Assembly (NCBI GenBank): GCA_964530165.1
Contig: CAZGYE010000011.1
Location: forward strand, 1-39,101
Origin: CAZGYE01 sp964530165
GTDB lineage: Bacteria > Planctomycetota > Planctomycetia > Planctomycetales > Planctomycetaceae
Reading direction: 5' to 3'
Length of the DNA: 39,101 bases
Shown here: positions 1-8,349 of the stretch, piece after piece
Position numbering within the stretch: the stretch's first letter is position 1
Layout: every line of letters starts with the position of its first letter
Position numbers and translations under genes: made by a program
The notes under the pieces: generated by a model
The model's input: the letters and a program-made list of their open reading frames with translations, nothing else
Told to the model about the DNA's origin: nothing
Databases searched by the model: none

Positions 1-1
1 C

Positions 2-592
2 GCCGCCCGTCTGACGTGCTTTGCGCTCGAAGCTGGTTTGATAGTCCATATCGTGGGTGGGCTGGCGCTCCGGCGGCGCGGCGAGTTTTTCGAACTGCGC
101 GCAGTGGTCCATCATCGCCGAGATGACCTGGAAATAGTCTTCCACGTCGGTCCAGACATGTACCATTCCGCCGGGCATCAGCACGGCAGCGATCTGGTCG
201 AGGAAGACATCGGTAAACAGCCGGCGTTTCTTGTGTTTCCGCTTCCACCACGGATCGGGAAAGTAGACGTGCACTGCCGAGACAGTGCCCAGCGGGATGT
301 GCCGCTGGAGCGCCGCGCGGCAATCACCCCCCAGCACGCGGACGTTTGGCATCTCCCGTTTTTTCAGACGCCGCGCCGCCCGCCGGCCTTCTTTGTAGTC
401 GAGCTCGAGACCGAGATAGTTGATCTCCGGATGTTCCAGTCCCGCGGTGACCAGAAACAATCCCCGGCCGCTGCCGACGTCAAGCTCGACCGGATTAGAG
501 TTCCCGAAAAATCGGGTCCAGTCGATCATCCCATCGAGGTCGTCGAACGTGAGGAAGTACGGCTTGAGATCATCAGGAGGTACGGACGGCAT
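2..592 (-). CDS. trmB: tRNA (guanine-N7-)-methyltransferase TrmB, 3' end cut by window edge
   Basis: The product is the SAM-dependent enzyme that makes m7G46 in the tRNA variable loop. Reading from the ATG at 592 gives about 197 residues without a stop before the left edge. The SAM-binding motif ELDVGSGRG lies near residue 39-47, followed by an acidic strand end (YLGLELD). The family signature VYFPDPWWKRKHKKRR follows near residue 109-124, then FTDVFLD and VHVWTDVEDY. These are the hallmarks of the TrmB family (PF02390). Only a short C-terminal tail should be missing. The start lies 9 bases after the stop of the FabZ-like gene, so the two are probably co-transcribed. Plus-strand open frames over this stretch are antisense shadows. 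Confidence 0.93.
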   Translation of the reverse strand, partial: MPSVPPDDLKPYFLTFDDLDGMIDWTRFFGNSNPVELDVGSGRGLFLVTAGLEHPEINYLGLELDYKEGRRAARRLKKREMPNVRVLGGDCRAALQRHIPLGTVSAVHVYFPDPWWKRKHKKRRLFTDVFLDQIAAVLMPGGMVHVWTDVEDYFQVISAMMDHCAQFEKLAAPPERQPTHDMDYQTSFERKARQTGG

Positions 593-601
593 ACAAGTGA
601 G

Positions 602-1102
602 TCAATCGATCTTCTGTTCGCGCACGATCGGCACGCCGATCATTTCGCCGCTGAAGATCATGCGGTCCTCGACGAAGCCTTGGAATTCAAACTCGGCCCG
701 GCGCTGCGGTCGCAGTCTGACCACCCGCGCCATAATGACCAATCGGCAACCCGGAAAGACGGGGCTGCGAAAGCGGACTTTGTTCATGCCGCCGAAGCCC
801 AGGTAATCGCCGCCGAGCATGTCGTATTTGCGCGCGTAAAACCCGGCCAGTTGCGCGGCGCACTCGCACAACATGACGCCCGGCATCATCGGAAAACCGG
901 GCATGTGACCGGCGATCCAGAATTCCTTTTCGGTGATGTCCTTGAATCCCACGATGCCGTGATTCTCACGGTCGACGTGCACGATGGCGGTCAGTTGTTC
1001 CATTTCGTGCCGTTGCGGATTGACGCGGCGGATGTCGTCGAGCGTCATGATCGGATGGTCGAAGTCAAACCGGCTCAGATCGTACAGTGCTGGAGGAGGC
1101 AT
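602..1102 (-). CDS. FabZ/FabA-like hotdog-fold dehydratase
   Basis: A 166-residue protein of the 3-hydroxyacyl-ACP dehydratase hotdog family, expected to dehydrate beta-hydroxyacyl-ACP in fatty-acid synthesis in the cytoplasm. The active-site helix is clear: HMPGFPMMPGVMLCE, with catalytic His66 and Glu80 in the spacing H-x13-E typical of FabZ. It is followed by the hotdog strands (KVRFRSPVFPG, then LVIMARV). The first 60 residues are somewhat longer than in classic FabZ. The open frame reaches further upstream to 1402, but those residues overlap the HAD-like gene and look non-coding, so the ATG at 1102 is chosen. It starts 5 bases after the HAD-like stop and is followed 9 bases later by trmB. 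It could be a specialised paralogue rather than the main FabZ. Confidence 0.87.
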   Translation of the reverse strand: MPPPALYDLSRFDFDHPIMTLDDIRRVNPQRHEMEQLTAIVHVDRENHGIVGFKDITEKEFWIAGHMPGFPMMPGVMLCECAAQLAGFYARKYDMLGGDYLGFGGMNKVRFRSPVFPGCRLVIMARVVRLRPQRRAEFEFQGFVEDRMIFSGEMIGVPIVREQKID

Positions 1103-1107
1103 AATCT

Positions 1108-2070
1108 TCACCCGATGGACAAAACGTCTCGGATTTGTGTCAGATCGGTCAACAGGCGATCCGGTTTCAGGTTTGCATTTTTCATGTCCGCCTTGGAGGC
1201 CTGCAAACTGGTCTGATCGGCGGCGTACAGGGCCGTCCGCATTCCGGCCCGTTTGGCGAAAATAAGATCGTCGCGCACGCGACTGCCGACGTGAAGCACC
1301 CGGCTGGCGGTGATACCCTGCTCCTTGAACTGCTCGACACAAATTCTGTACAGCGAACTCGACGGCTTGCGGACTCCCTCTTGAAACGAGAGCGTCATGC
1401 AATCGACGGAAAACAGGTCGCCCAGCGACGGTAGTTTACCTTGCCGCCTCAATGCCCGCAACAGTTGCAGCATCGTGAACGACTGGGCGTCGGCCAGCAA
1501 CCCTTGACACACGCCCGCTTGAGCAACCGCCGACAGCGCGGACAGCGCATGCGGCGCCGCTTCGACCCCCTGCAGGTTCGCATGGAAGAAGTAGGCCATC
1601 TTGTCGCTCAGTTCGTCCGGATTGCCGTAAAACTCCTTGTCATACTCGTACTCTTTCTGTCCCAGTCGATTCAGCAGTTTTCGCCAGATTCCGGACGCGT
1701 CGACCTCGGGGAAGTCTCCTTTGTGCTGCCGGCCGGCCATGCGGTATTCGTCCAGGAGGCGCCTGTACGGTTCCTGCAGGGACTGCGACGGAGGTCCCGG
1801 CTTGCGGGTCATGCTGTTCCACATGTTGAATTCGTGGATTGTCTTGTCCAGCGCCACCTGCATCCGCAAGGGCTCGGGGTGCTCAAAGAGCAGTCGGCCT
1901 TCCGAAATCCGCAGCAGGGTGCCGTAGAGGCTCCACGTGACGGCCCGGATACCGGGCAGCGGCTTGATGGAAGCAGTGGCCTTGACGGGTACACACTTAG
2001 GAGGCGCAGGCCAGATTAGCTCGTCCCGCTCGTCGAGCCAATCGGCATATTCCATCAGCGTCTTGACCAT
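1108..2070 (-). CDS. HAD-superfamily protein with degraded catalytic motifs
   Basis: A protein of about 320 residues with HAD-hydrolase layout. Motif I, normally DxDGTL, reads WSLYGTL at about residues 46-52, so both the nucleophile Asp and the general acid/base Asp are replaced (Ser47 and Tyr49). Motif III keeps its Lys (GVRKPSSSLY, Lys235). Motif IV reads VGSRVRDD, losing the usual first Asp after VG but keeping a later Asp pair, and the conserved AKRAGM turn is present. A cap-like helical insertion lies between residues 55 and 165. Phosphatase chemistry therefore seems unlikely; a binding or structural role is an inference. The ATG at 2070 is preferred over the GTG at 2076, with only a weak ribosome site. 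It is the first gene of a minus-strand cluster with the FabZ-like gene and trmB. Confidence 0.75.
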   Translation of the reverse strand: MVKTLMEYADWLDERDELIWPAPPKCVPVKATASIKPLPGIRAVTWSLYGTLLRISEGRLLFEHPEPLRMQVALDKTIHEFNMWNSMTRKPGPPSQSLQEPYRRLLDEYRMAGRQHKGDFPEVDASGIWRKLLNRLGQKEYEYDKEFYGNPDELSDKMAYFFHANLQGVEAAPHALSALSAVAQAGVCQGLLADAQSFTMLQLLRALRRQGKLPSLGDLFSVDCMTLSFQEGVRKPSSSLYRICVEQFKEQGITASRVLHVGSRVRDDLIFAKRAGMRTALYAADQTSLQASKADMKNANLKPDRLLTDLTQIRDVLSIG

Positions 2071-2214
2071 GATCACCGATCATTCTACACGATTGCGCGA
2101 GAATTTCTTCCTCAGAACCGGACATCCTCCGGTGTTCACCGGTCAGCAGCAGATGTTACGATGGAAGGGACGCTCGACGCGTCCCAGGTTTCTTTCGCCG
2201 TGGACACAAGCCAC

Positions 2215-3432
2215 ATGCTTCTGAGCCTTTTGATTTCTCGACACGGGATCGGCGTTTCATTCGCCCCCTCTGTGCGGGGTCCTCGCCGTTGCGGAAGCGT
2301 CGTCGCCATTCTGTCTGTCGCGATACTGCTCGCTTGGCCGAGAGATTCCTACGCCGATAATCTGCTCGACCGGATAACCTTTACCGATCCGTCGAAGCAA
2401 ACCATTGTACTTGACGGCAAGGTTCTCGTAGAAGCCGAAGACGGCGGCATCCTGCTGCTGGGTCGCGACCGCCGGTTGTGGACCATCACGCCGGAACAGA
2501 TCCAGAGACGCGAACAGACTGGCCGAAAATTCACCCCGTACACCGCCGATGAATTGGGCCGGCGGTTGAAGGCGGAACTCGGCGAGCACTTCGAGATTGT
2601 TTCCACGAAACATTACATCATCTGCACCAATGCCGGCCGAAAATACGCCCGCTGGTGCGGCGCGCTGTTCGAACGATTGTTGGCCAGCTTCCGCACGCAC
2701 TGGCGAGCCAAGCAATTGGAGCTGCACACGCCGGAATCTCCGCTGGTAGCGATCGTGTTTGCCGACGAGCGTCAATTTGCCCGGTTCGCCGCGAAAGACG
2801 CCGACCAGGCAACCGCGACGTCCAAGGGGTATTATTCGATTCGGACCAACCGCATGGTGCTCTACGATCTGACGGCCGGCCCGCACAGCCGCCCGGCCGC
2901 CTCGCTGGCCGAGATCAATCGCAAAGTGGCCGCCTCGCCGTTCAACGTGGCCACCGTCGTCCACGAAGCCACTCACCAAATTGCCTTCAACAGCGGCCTG
3001 CACACCCGCTATGCGGACAATCCGCTGTGGCTGACCGAAGGCATGGCCATGTACTTCGAAACACCCGACCTGCGCAGCCGAACCGGTTGGCGAACCGTCG
3101 GCAAACCGAACGCGCTGCGGTTCAGGCAGTTTCAAGACTACGCCGCCAAACGCCGTAAGAATGATTCGCTGCTGCAACTGATCCAAAGCGACGACCGCTT
3201 CCGCGACGCCGAGCTGACAGCCGACGCGTATGCCGAAGCCTGGGCGCTGAGCTACTTTCTCATCAAGACGAAGCGCAAAGAGTACACCGAGTACCTGAAA
3301 CGCATCTCGGCCAAAGGGCGGCTCATTTGGGACAAGCCGGAACAGCGCCTGGCCGAGTTCCAGACGGCTTTCGGCGAGGACCTCGCCAAGCTCGACCGAG
3401 ACTTCCTGCGCTACATCAGCCGCCTGCGCTGA
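2215..3432 (+). CDS. DUF1570 secreted metalloprotease-like protein
   Basis: A protein of about 405 residues with an N-terminal hydrophobic segment (residues 24-45) ending near DSYADN, consistent with export. The core carries HEATH at residues 250-254 (HExxH zinc motif) and a downstream Glu275 in WLTEGMAMYFE, the third-ligand arrangement of gluzincin peptidases. This matches the DUF1570 family, which is common in planctomycetes; substrates are unknown. The frame opens at 2161, but the methionine at 2215 gives a cleaner signal peptide. Upstream is the divergent HAD-like gene (start 2070), so 2071-2214 should hold both promoters; no clear hexamers were seen. Downstream lies a palindromic repeat at 3454-3511. 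Confidence 0.82.
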   Translation: MLLSLLISRHGIGVSFAPSVRGPRRCGSVVAILSVAILLAWPRDSYADNLLDRITFTDPSKQTIVLDGKVLVEAEDGGILLLGRDRRLWTITPEQIQRREQTGRKFTPYTADELGRRLKAELGEHFEIVSTKHYIICTNAGRKYARWCGALFERLLASFRTHWRAKQLELHTPESPLVAIVFADERQFARFAAKDADQATATSKGYYSIRTNRMVLYDLTAGPHSRPAASLAEINRKVAASPFNVATVVHEATHQIAFNSGLHTRYADNPLWLTEGMAMYFETPDLRSRTGWRTVGKPNALRFRQFQDYAAKRRKNDSLLQLIQSDDRFRDAELTADAYAEAWALSYFLIKTKRKEYTEYLKRISAKGRLIWDKPEQRLAEFQTAFGEDLAKLDRDFLRYISRLR

Positions 3433-3453
3433 GGACGACGCGTCCAGCGCGTC

Positions 3454-3511
3454 GGGTGTGTGAAACACACCTTCTAGCGAACGCGCAAAACTTGGTGTGT
3501 TTCACACACCC
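3454..3511. repeat. 18-bp perfect inverted repeat (palindromic dispersed repeat)
   Basis: Arms at 3454-3471 and 3494-3511 are exact reverse complements of each other (18 of 18 bases; core GTGTGTGAAACACACC), separated by 22 bases. Each arm is itself nearly palindromic. A close relative (GGGTGTGTGCAACACACC) lies at 18594-18611, also just after a stop codon, so this is a dispersed element and not only a local terminator. It has no T-run. Confidence 0.8.
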
Positions 3512-3616
3512 TACTGCTGGGGCTATGCTGCCCTTTCCCTTTCGACGTGTGGTTTGTAGAATCGCCGATGCATTCACGAGGGACAGAGCAGACAACCGGA
3601 TGCGTTCGAGGAAATT

Positions 3617-3715
3617 ATGGCCAAGACACAACGCAAGCTGAAGAAAGCCAATCACGGCCGGCGGCCGGCCAGCGCGAAAGCGCGGAAGGCCAAGCGCAAG
3701 AAATACAAAACCTAG
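3617..3715 (+). CDS. Small, very basic protein (32 residues), possibly ribosome-associated
   Basis: The ATG at 3617 opens a 32-codon frame starting MAKTQRKLKKANHGRRPAS and ending RKKYKT before TAG. Nearly half the residues are Lys or Arg and none are acidic. A good ribosome-binding site (GAGGAAAT) lies just upstream. The composition and size resemble tiny accessory ribosomal proteins such as bTHX, or the basic proteins found in planctomycetes and Verrucomicrobia. This is a resemblance in character, not a proven family match. It sits between a dispersed palindrome and a 28-bp inverted repeat, and converges with the ResB-CcsA gene. It is too short for most gene finders. Confidence 0.6.
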   Translation: MAKTQRKLKKANHGRRPASAKARKAKRKKYKT

Positions 3716-3767
3716 ACGGACCGGCCGCTGCCGCCGCAGTTCATTTAGCCGGCGGGCTTGCCCGCCG

Positions 3768-3850
3768 CGTCGGAAAAGGGGACAGGTCCAATTTGTGCGA
3801 AGCACCCTTCGGGCCGTTCCGGCAAATTGGACCTGTCCCCTTTTCCGACG
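3768..3850. repeat. 28-bp perfect inverted repeat, REP-like
   Basis: Arms at 3768-3795 and 3823-3850 are perfect reverse complements over 28 bases. Each contains the core GGGGACAGGTCC next to an A-rich stretch. The 27-base loop contains CACCCTTCGGG. The GGGGACAGG core recalls palindromic repeats dispersed in planctomycete genomes and often linked to REP-associated (IS200-type) transposases; that link is from memory and is not shown here. It lies between the small basic protein gene and the convergent ResB-CcsA gene, so it could also end transcripts from both sides. Confidence 0.8.
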
Positions 3851-3890
3851 CCAATCGACCGTGTCACCCGATCACGGTTTATGAAACGCA

Positions 3891-6800
3891 CTACTGAGAC
3901 GTCTGGCGTTTGGAGCTCCACCACATCCTGTGGGGAATGGCGCCCAGCGCGATGACCGCCAGTTGGCTGCCGACGAACAGGCCCAGGGCCAGCAGCACGC
4001 CTTCGGTGAAGCCGTAGGAATGCAGTCCCACGCCCAGTTCGTTCACGCCGAACCACGACCAACTGGTGACGATATTGCCGCCGACCGCCAAGAGCGCCAG
4101 TCCCCGCTCTTTCACCATGCCGCTCCAGCGGGCGTGCAGGACCAGCGCGTTCCACAAGACGATGATCAAGGCGCCGTTCTCCTTGGGGTCCCAACCCCAA
4201 AACCGGCCCCAGGAATCATCGGCCCACAAACCGCCGAGCACCGTCCCGACAAAGCTGAAGAAGATCGCAAAGCAGACCGTGCCATAGATCATGCGGCTCA
4301 GCTCTTTTCCAACGGCCGGTGAGAGCGACGGGGTTAGCACGCCGCGAAGGACGTACAGCACACCCAATAATCCAGCCGCGTAGGTCGTCGAGTAACCCAA
4401 GGTGATGGAGACCACGTGCGTGGCCAGCCAAAACTGGGTGTCCAAGACCGCTTGCAAGACCGTAAAGGTATCGCCGTCGCCGGCCAGAAAGTGAGCGATG
4501 AGCAGGGTGATGAATCCGGAGACGGTCGCCAGCACGTTGCCGATGCCGATGGAAAAGACCATTTCGAGGATCAATCCCAGCACAACCGTCGCCCAGCCGA
4601 TAAAGACCGCCGAGGAGTACAGATTGGTCACGGGCGGGCGGCCCGAGATGTAGACGCGGGAGATCACGGCGAACGTGTGCACGGCGAAGGTAAACGCAAT
4701 CAGCCAAAACGAGGCCTGATTCAACGGGCGTCTGAAACCCAGCCAGGACAAAGCGACCAGCAGAAACGCCACGACGTACAACACGGCCGCGTGGTAGAAC
4801 GGCTGGAGATGATTGAAGTACGCCTCGAAGTTGGTTTTGGCGGCATCGAGGTTCTTCGGCGGGTCTGCGTGAAGCGCGGCTAGGTGCTTGGCCACTAGGG
4901 TGTTAAAGGTTTGTGCGTCGTTTTCGGCATACGCGACGAAGATCTTGGCCATTGTTTCGGTGGCCGCGTGCGGTTTCTCAGCCTGAAATTCGCCTGCAAA
5001 GTGGCGTAAAATCAGGTTCCTGGTCCAGGCGGCCGCGAACGTTTGCCATTTCCCATCCTTTTCTTCCGGGGGAATCGCCAACGGGGGGTGTTGTCTGGTG
5101 AGGGCCTGCTGCTGCTTGACCGCTGTGCCCAAATCTTTGATCAAATTCTCTTTGGTTTGATCCTCGCGGATGTTCGGTGCAGCGAAGGAACGGACCAACA
5201 GATCGAGGACTCCGAGCTTGTTCTCCAGCTCCAGAATTTTCTTTTGGAAAAGGCTGAGCCGACTTGTCTCCAGCGAACGGGCCCGATCAGCCTGCTCGCT
5301 CAATTCGGAGAGTTTGCCTTGGATCTCGTCGACTGAGTAGCGGAAGCCTTGCCGCCGCTTCAGCTCCAACGTATCGAGCACGTCCAAGTTGTCGATGCGG
5401 ACGACTTTGTGCTTGTAGCCTTCTTCGGGCTTGATGAGAACGTCCAACAACCAACGGATGGCGGGTTGCCGTTTTCCGTTTGCATCGACGAAGGTCTGCT
5501 TGTCCGAGATGATCCGCAGGCTGTTGCGGGCCAGCGTGTCGATCGGCTTCGGACGCCCCTGATAGACGACGGGAATCTTGCCGAACTCGTACAGATTCAT
5601 CTCGCCGGCCGGCGGCGCGGGCAGTCTCGCTTTGCCACCCAGCCAAGCCGCAAACAGCACGACGATCGCCACGGGAAACAGCCTCGCGGCGAGGCTCGGC
5701 TTGCCGCCGGTTTTCGTCGTTTTCGGAATCTCGCGGAGCGTAGGCTTCTTGCGTTTCTGTTTTTTGCCCAGTGTCAACTTCGCCGCCATGGGAATCGGAA
5801 CAGCGTTGAGCTCTGCGGCCGATCTGCGATTCAAGAAACGCAACAGAACAATCGAAAAGTGGGCCAGCATTCCCATCGCCACGATCATGCACGAGACGTA
5901 GGGGATCATCCAGCCGGTGTTTGTCACGACGGCTAGTGTGGTCGTCTCGCCGCCGGTTTGCGGATTCCGGTAGTAACCGCTCTGATAGAATGTTTCCCCA
6001 GCATAACGCAGTGGGTTGTTCATCCAGATTCTTATCTTGCGATCGACGCTGCGGCTTTCGTCGACCAGGCGGACCTGGGATGAATAGTTTTTAGGTGTGT
6101 CGGTGCCCATGTAGTCGTCCTTACGAACGTCGATCAGGTGCACCGAATACGGCTTGTAGTTCCTTTTGAATCGCAGAGAAATCTCGTAAGCGGTCCCGTC
6201 GTCGAGGGTGAGCGTCTCGGGCAACCCCTGAGCCGAAAGAAACAGACTCACCAGGTAGGTTCCGAGACTTTCAGAGCTTCCTTTTCTGGTGAGTTTGACG
6301 TAGGCGGCCGCCATGTCGACTCCGCCGCCGGTGTCGGTTCCGGCGCCGGGTCGGATCTCCTCGGCCGTCCACCGCAGACCGATGCCTTTGTCGGCCGGGC
6401 TGTGCTCGTCAGGCTTAAGTTGCCGAACACTGGCGTTTTTCAGGAATTTGACGACCTCGACGTCAAAGGGCAATTTCTCGTTCTGAATCACCCCCCCGGC
6501 GAGCAGAATCGATTCCGGGACGATCACCACGTCGTCCGTATTGGGATCCGAGTGATCGACGACGGCCAATTCCAGCGCGCGGATGTCCTGGACGAAGTTG
6601 ACCGTCCGGCCTTCTTCGATTTGCATCTGCCCTTCGACGGCCATCGTGCCGACCAGCACTTCGCTTAGCATCATCAGGGCGATGCCCCCGTGCATGAGCA
6701 CGATGCCGGCCCGCTTCTTGAACACCATCATGCAACCGGCCAGCAGCACCCCCCCGGCAAACGTCCCTTTGATCAATTGCCACAGAATGCGCATGGAGGA

Positions 6801-7508
6801 GTCGCCGAGCCTGGCGGCGTCGCCTTCGTAGAGAATCCAGCACAGCAGGCCGCCCAGCAAAAAAGCCACCGTAACAAGAGTGGCCCGCTCCGTTTTTCGC
6901 TTTGGCTGAAGCTTCAGGAGTGCAAAGGCTGTGGCCAGCCAAAGCACCGCAAGACCGCCTTTGAAGAATTCCCACAACACCGTCCATTCGAGCCACGTTG
7001 CCTCTTGCACGCCGGCTTTGTTCGAGCCGCTGGCGATCACCAGCCAGGTCATCGCCAGGCCCACGGCGATCACCGCCAGACCGGACGAGAGTCTGCTTCC
7101 AGCGGCCTGCGGCTTGAAACGCATCCCGTGTGCCGCCAGAAGGTTGAGGGCCATCAGAGCGCCGATCAACCAGCCGCCGGGAAAGTAGAAACCACCGGGC
7201 ACCATCGGCTTGCCGGAAAAGAAGGAGGGCGGGAAAAACATCTGGAAATCAATCCAGGCAAATCCCAGCGAAGGCCACCACGGCACGCGGAAGTAATCCT
7301 CGATGACCTCCCAGATGTCTTTGTCCGCCTGCGCCAAGGTGCCGGCCAGCACGATGAAAATCGCCATCGCGAAGAGCACCACCGTCAGCTTCAACGAAGC
7401 GAGTGGCGCCAAGATTGCCCGAAGCGACACCTCCGAGGTTCTCGGCCACAACTCCGCACGACCGGCGTCCGCCGAGGGTGCTTTGCTGGGGGCTGGTTCA
7501 TTTGCCAT
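3891..7508 (-). CDS. ResB-CcsA fusion, cytochrome c maturation (System II)
   Basis: A single chain of about 1205 residues joining the two System II haem-lyase subunits, which carry haem across the membrane and attach it to apocytochromes c. The N-terminal ResB (Ccs1) part starts with LASLKLTVVLFAMAIF (about residues 36-51) and has several membrane spans around a large outer domain. A charged linker and a coiled-coil region (about 720-800) follow. The CcsA part occupies about 880-1200 and carries the tryptophan-rich WWD haem motif WGRFWGWDPKENG near residue 1100, plus conserved histidines in ATHVVSITLGY and VGLHSYGF. Fused forms are known from several phyla. The ATG at 7508 has a GGTGGAG ribosome site, better than the GTG at 7520. 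It overlaps the lipoprotein gene upstream (stop 7498) by 11 bases, implying coupled translation. Confidence 0.95.
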   Translation of the reverse strand: MANEPAPSKAPSADAGRAELWPRTSEVSLRAILAPLASLKLTVVLFAMAIFIVLAGTLAQADKDIWEVIEDYFRVPWWPSLGFAWIDFQMFFPPSFFSGKPMVPGGFYFPGGWLIGALMALNLLAAHGMRFKPQAAGSRLSSGLAVIAVGLAMTWLVIASGSNKAGVQEATWLEWTVLWEFFKGGLAVLWLATAFALLKLQPKRKTERATLVTVAFLLGGLLCWILYEGDAARLGDSSMRILWQLIKGTFAGGVLLAGCMMVFKKRAGIVLMHGGIALMMLSEVLVGTMAVEGQMQIEEGRTVNFVQDIRALELAVVDHSDPNTDDVVIVPESILLAGGVIQNEKLPFDVEVVKFLKNASVRQLKPDEHSPADKGIGLRWTAEEIRPGAGTDTGGGVDMAAAYVKLTRKGSSESLGTYLVSLFLSAQGLPETLTLDDGTAYEISLRFKRNYKPYSVHLIDVRKDDYMGTDTPKNYSSQVRLVDESRSVDRKIRIWMNNPLRYAGETFYQSGYYRNPQTGGETTTLAVVTNTGWMIPYVSCMIVAMGMLAHFSIVLLRFLNRRSAAELNAVPIPMAAKLTLGKKQKRKKPTLREIPKTTKTGGKPSLAARLFPVAIVVLFAAWLGGKARLPAPPAGEMNLYEFGKIPVVYQGRPKPIDTLARNSLRIISDKQTFVDANGKRQPAIRWLLDVLIKPEEGYKHKVVRIDNLDVLDTLELKRRQGFRYSVDEIQGKLSELSEQADRARSLETSRLSLFQKKILELENKLGVLDLLVRSFAAPNIREDQTKENLIKDLGTAVKQQQALTRQHPPLAIPPEEKDGKWQTFAAAWTRNLILRHFAGEFQAEKPHAATETMAKIFVAYAENDAQTFNTLVAKHLAALHADPPKNLDAAKTNFEAYFNHLQPFYHAAVLYVVAFLLVALSWLGFRRPLNQASFWLIAFTFAVHTFAVISRVYISGRPPVTNLYSSAVFIGWATVVLGLILEMVFSIGIGNVLATVSGFITLLIAHFLAGDGDTFTVLQAVLDTQFWLATHVVSITLGYSTTYAAGLLGVLYVLRGVLTPSLSPAVGKELSRMIYGTVCFAIFFSFVGTVLGGLWADDSWGRFWGWDPKENGALIIVLWNALVLHARWSGMVKERGLALLAVGGNIVTSWSWFGVNELGVGLHSYGFTEGVLLALGLFVGSQLAVIALGAIPHRMWWSSKRQTSQ

Positions 7509-8136
7509 GGTCGGCTCCACCGGAGCTCTCGAATCTTACGGATTGGACAAACGCCTCGAATCGCTTCTTTTCTCGCTCAGCCAGTTCGGCATCGCCCATG
7601 AGCTTGAAGAACCAAGCCTTTCCCTCATGGATCGCAATCACTGCCAGAATCGATTTGCGGCTTTCGGCGTCTTCCGGGCCGACGAGTTCGATGTAATGTC
7701 CCGTGACCGGGCCGACTTTGATCTGCTTGATTTCCCGGTCGAGCTTCTCTTGGGTGACGGACTCCTCCATCTGAATTTGCCTGCGCCATCGCTTGATGTT
7801 CGGCAGCAGCTTGCCGGCTGCGGCGGCCAGGTCGATCACGGTGATGTCGACCTGCTGCCTGTTGCGGCGGACGCGAAAAGCGGCTTTCCTCATCCCGCCG
7901 GCCTTGCCCGGCAACCAGCCCTCGGGAGTCTCGTAAGTGAGGGGCCCTTTGGCGGCGGAGCTGGGGTCTTGTGTGACGTGCGGGTCCGTCTCTGCGCGCT
8001 CGACATGGTTGGCTGCATGGAGCACGTGCGGCTTGGGGACGGTGTAACGGGTGATTTGCTCTTCCTTTCGGCAACCGGCCGGCAAAAGGGCTGACAGACT
8101 CCCGACGGAAAAGAGGATGAAAAGTCGGCGACTCAC
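7498..8136 (-). CDS. Lipoprotein upstream of and overlapping the ResB-CcsA gene
   Basis: A lipoprotein of about 212 residues. The frame has an N-terminal hydrophobic stretch (RLFILFSVGSLSALLPAGC) with a lipobox LPAGC, so the mature protein should be membrane-anchored outside the cytoplasm. The rest is soluble: TYETPEGWLPG, then alternating strands and a helix near the end (AELAEREKKRFEAFVQSVRF). No named domain is certain, though the layout resembles small secreted beta-rich proteins of planctomycetes. The start is uncertain: GTG codons at 8136 and 8148 put the signal peptide at the terminus, whereas the first possible start at 8385 adds about 80 implausible residues. The stop overlaps the ResB-CcsA start, so a role near cytochrome c maturation is likely but only by context. 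Confidence 0.7.
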   Translation of the reverse strand: MSRRLFILFSVGSLSALLPAGCRKEEQITRYTVPKPHVLHAANHVERAETDPHVTQDPSSAAKGPLTYETPEGWLPGKAGGMRKAAFRVRRNRQQVDITVIDLAAAAGKLLPNIKRWRRQIQMEESVTQEKLDREIKQIKVGPVTGHYIELVGPEDAESRKSILAVIAIHEGKAWFFKLMGDAELAEREKKRFEAFVQSVRFESSGGADHGK

Positions 8137-8280
8137 AACACGGCTCACTCGTGCGGACTGGCAAATCACAATGACTCGGCGAAGAGGGCGGGATGTCGAT
8201 CTTCTGCGACTCGCTCCAGCAAAACACGAGCCAACCAGTCGCGACATGGGGTTTCGGCAGGCCAAGTGACGTTCCGAAGT

Positions 8281-8299
8281 ATTATAGTCCCGCCGGGAC
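8281..8299 (-). promoter_or_regulatory. Candidate -10 box with adjacent 13-bp palindrome
   Basis: On the minus strand 8286-8281 reads TATAAT, a perfect -10 hexamer, about 145 bases upstream of the lipoprotein start. Immediately upstream of it lies the perfect palindrome GTCCCGCCGGGAC (8287-8299), in the place of the promoter spacer. No good -35 hexamer is present at the right distance. The palindrome could be an operator. All of this is inference from sequence pattern. Confidence 0.35.
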
Positions 8300-8333
8300 G
8301 AAAAAGTACACATCTTGGCTGTTTCTCCCCCAA

Positions 8334-8349
8334 TGGCACAACTTCTGCT
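8334..8349 (+). promoter_or_regulatory. Candidate sigma-54 promoter (-24/-12)
   Basis: The sequence TGGCACAACTTCTGCT fits the -24/-12 consensus TGGCACG-N4-TTGCW at the invariant GG and GC, with their correct 12-base spacing. It differs at two other positions. It lies about 200 bases before the thioredoxin-protease start and faces it, within the 8137-8550 divergent intergenic region. A single match in a GC-rich genome may be chance. Confidence 0.3.

Noticed and set aside
38..1216. Long plus-strand open frame over the trmB and FabZ-like genes
   Set aside because: The minus strand carries clear TrmB and FabZ motifs here; the plus frame has no recognisable domain and is an antisense shadow of GC-rich coding DNA.
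2257..3468. Long minus-strand open frame opposite the DUF1570 gene
   Set aside because: The plus strand has the HExxH zinc motif and a signal peptide; the minus product has no motifs.
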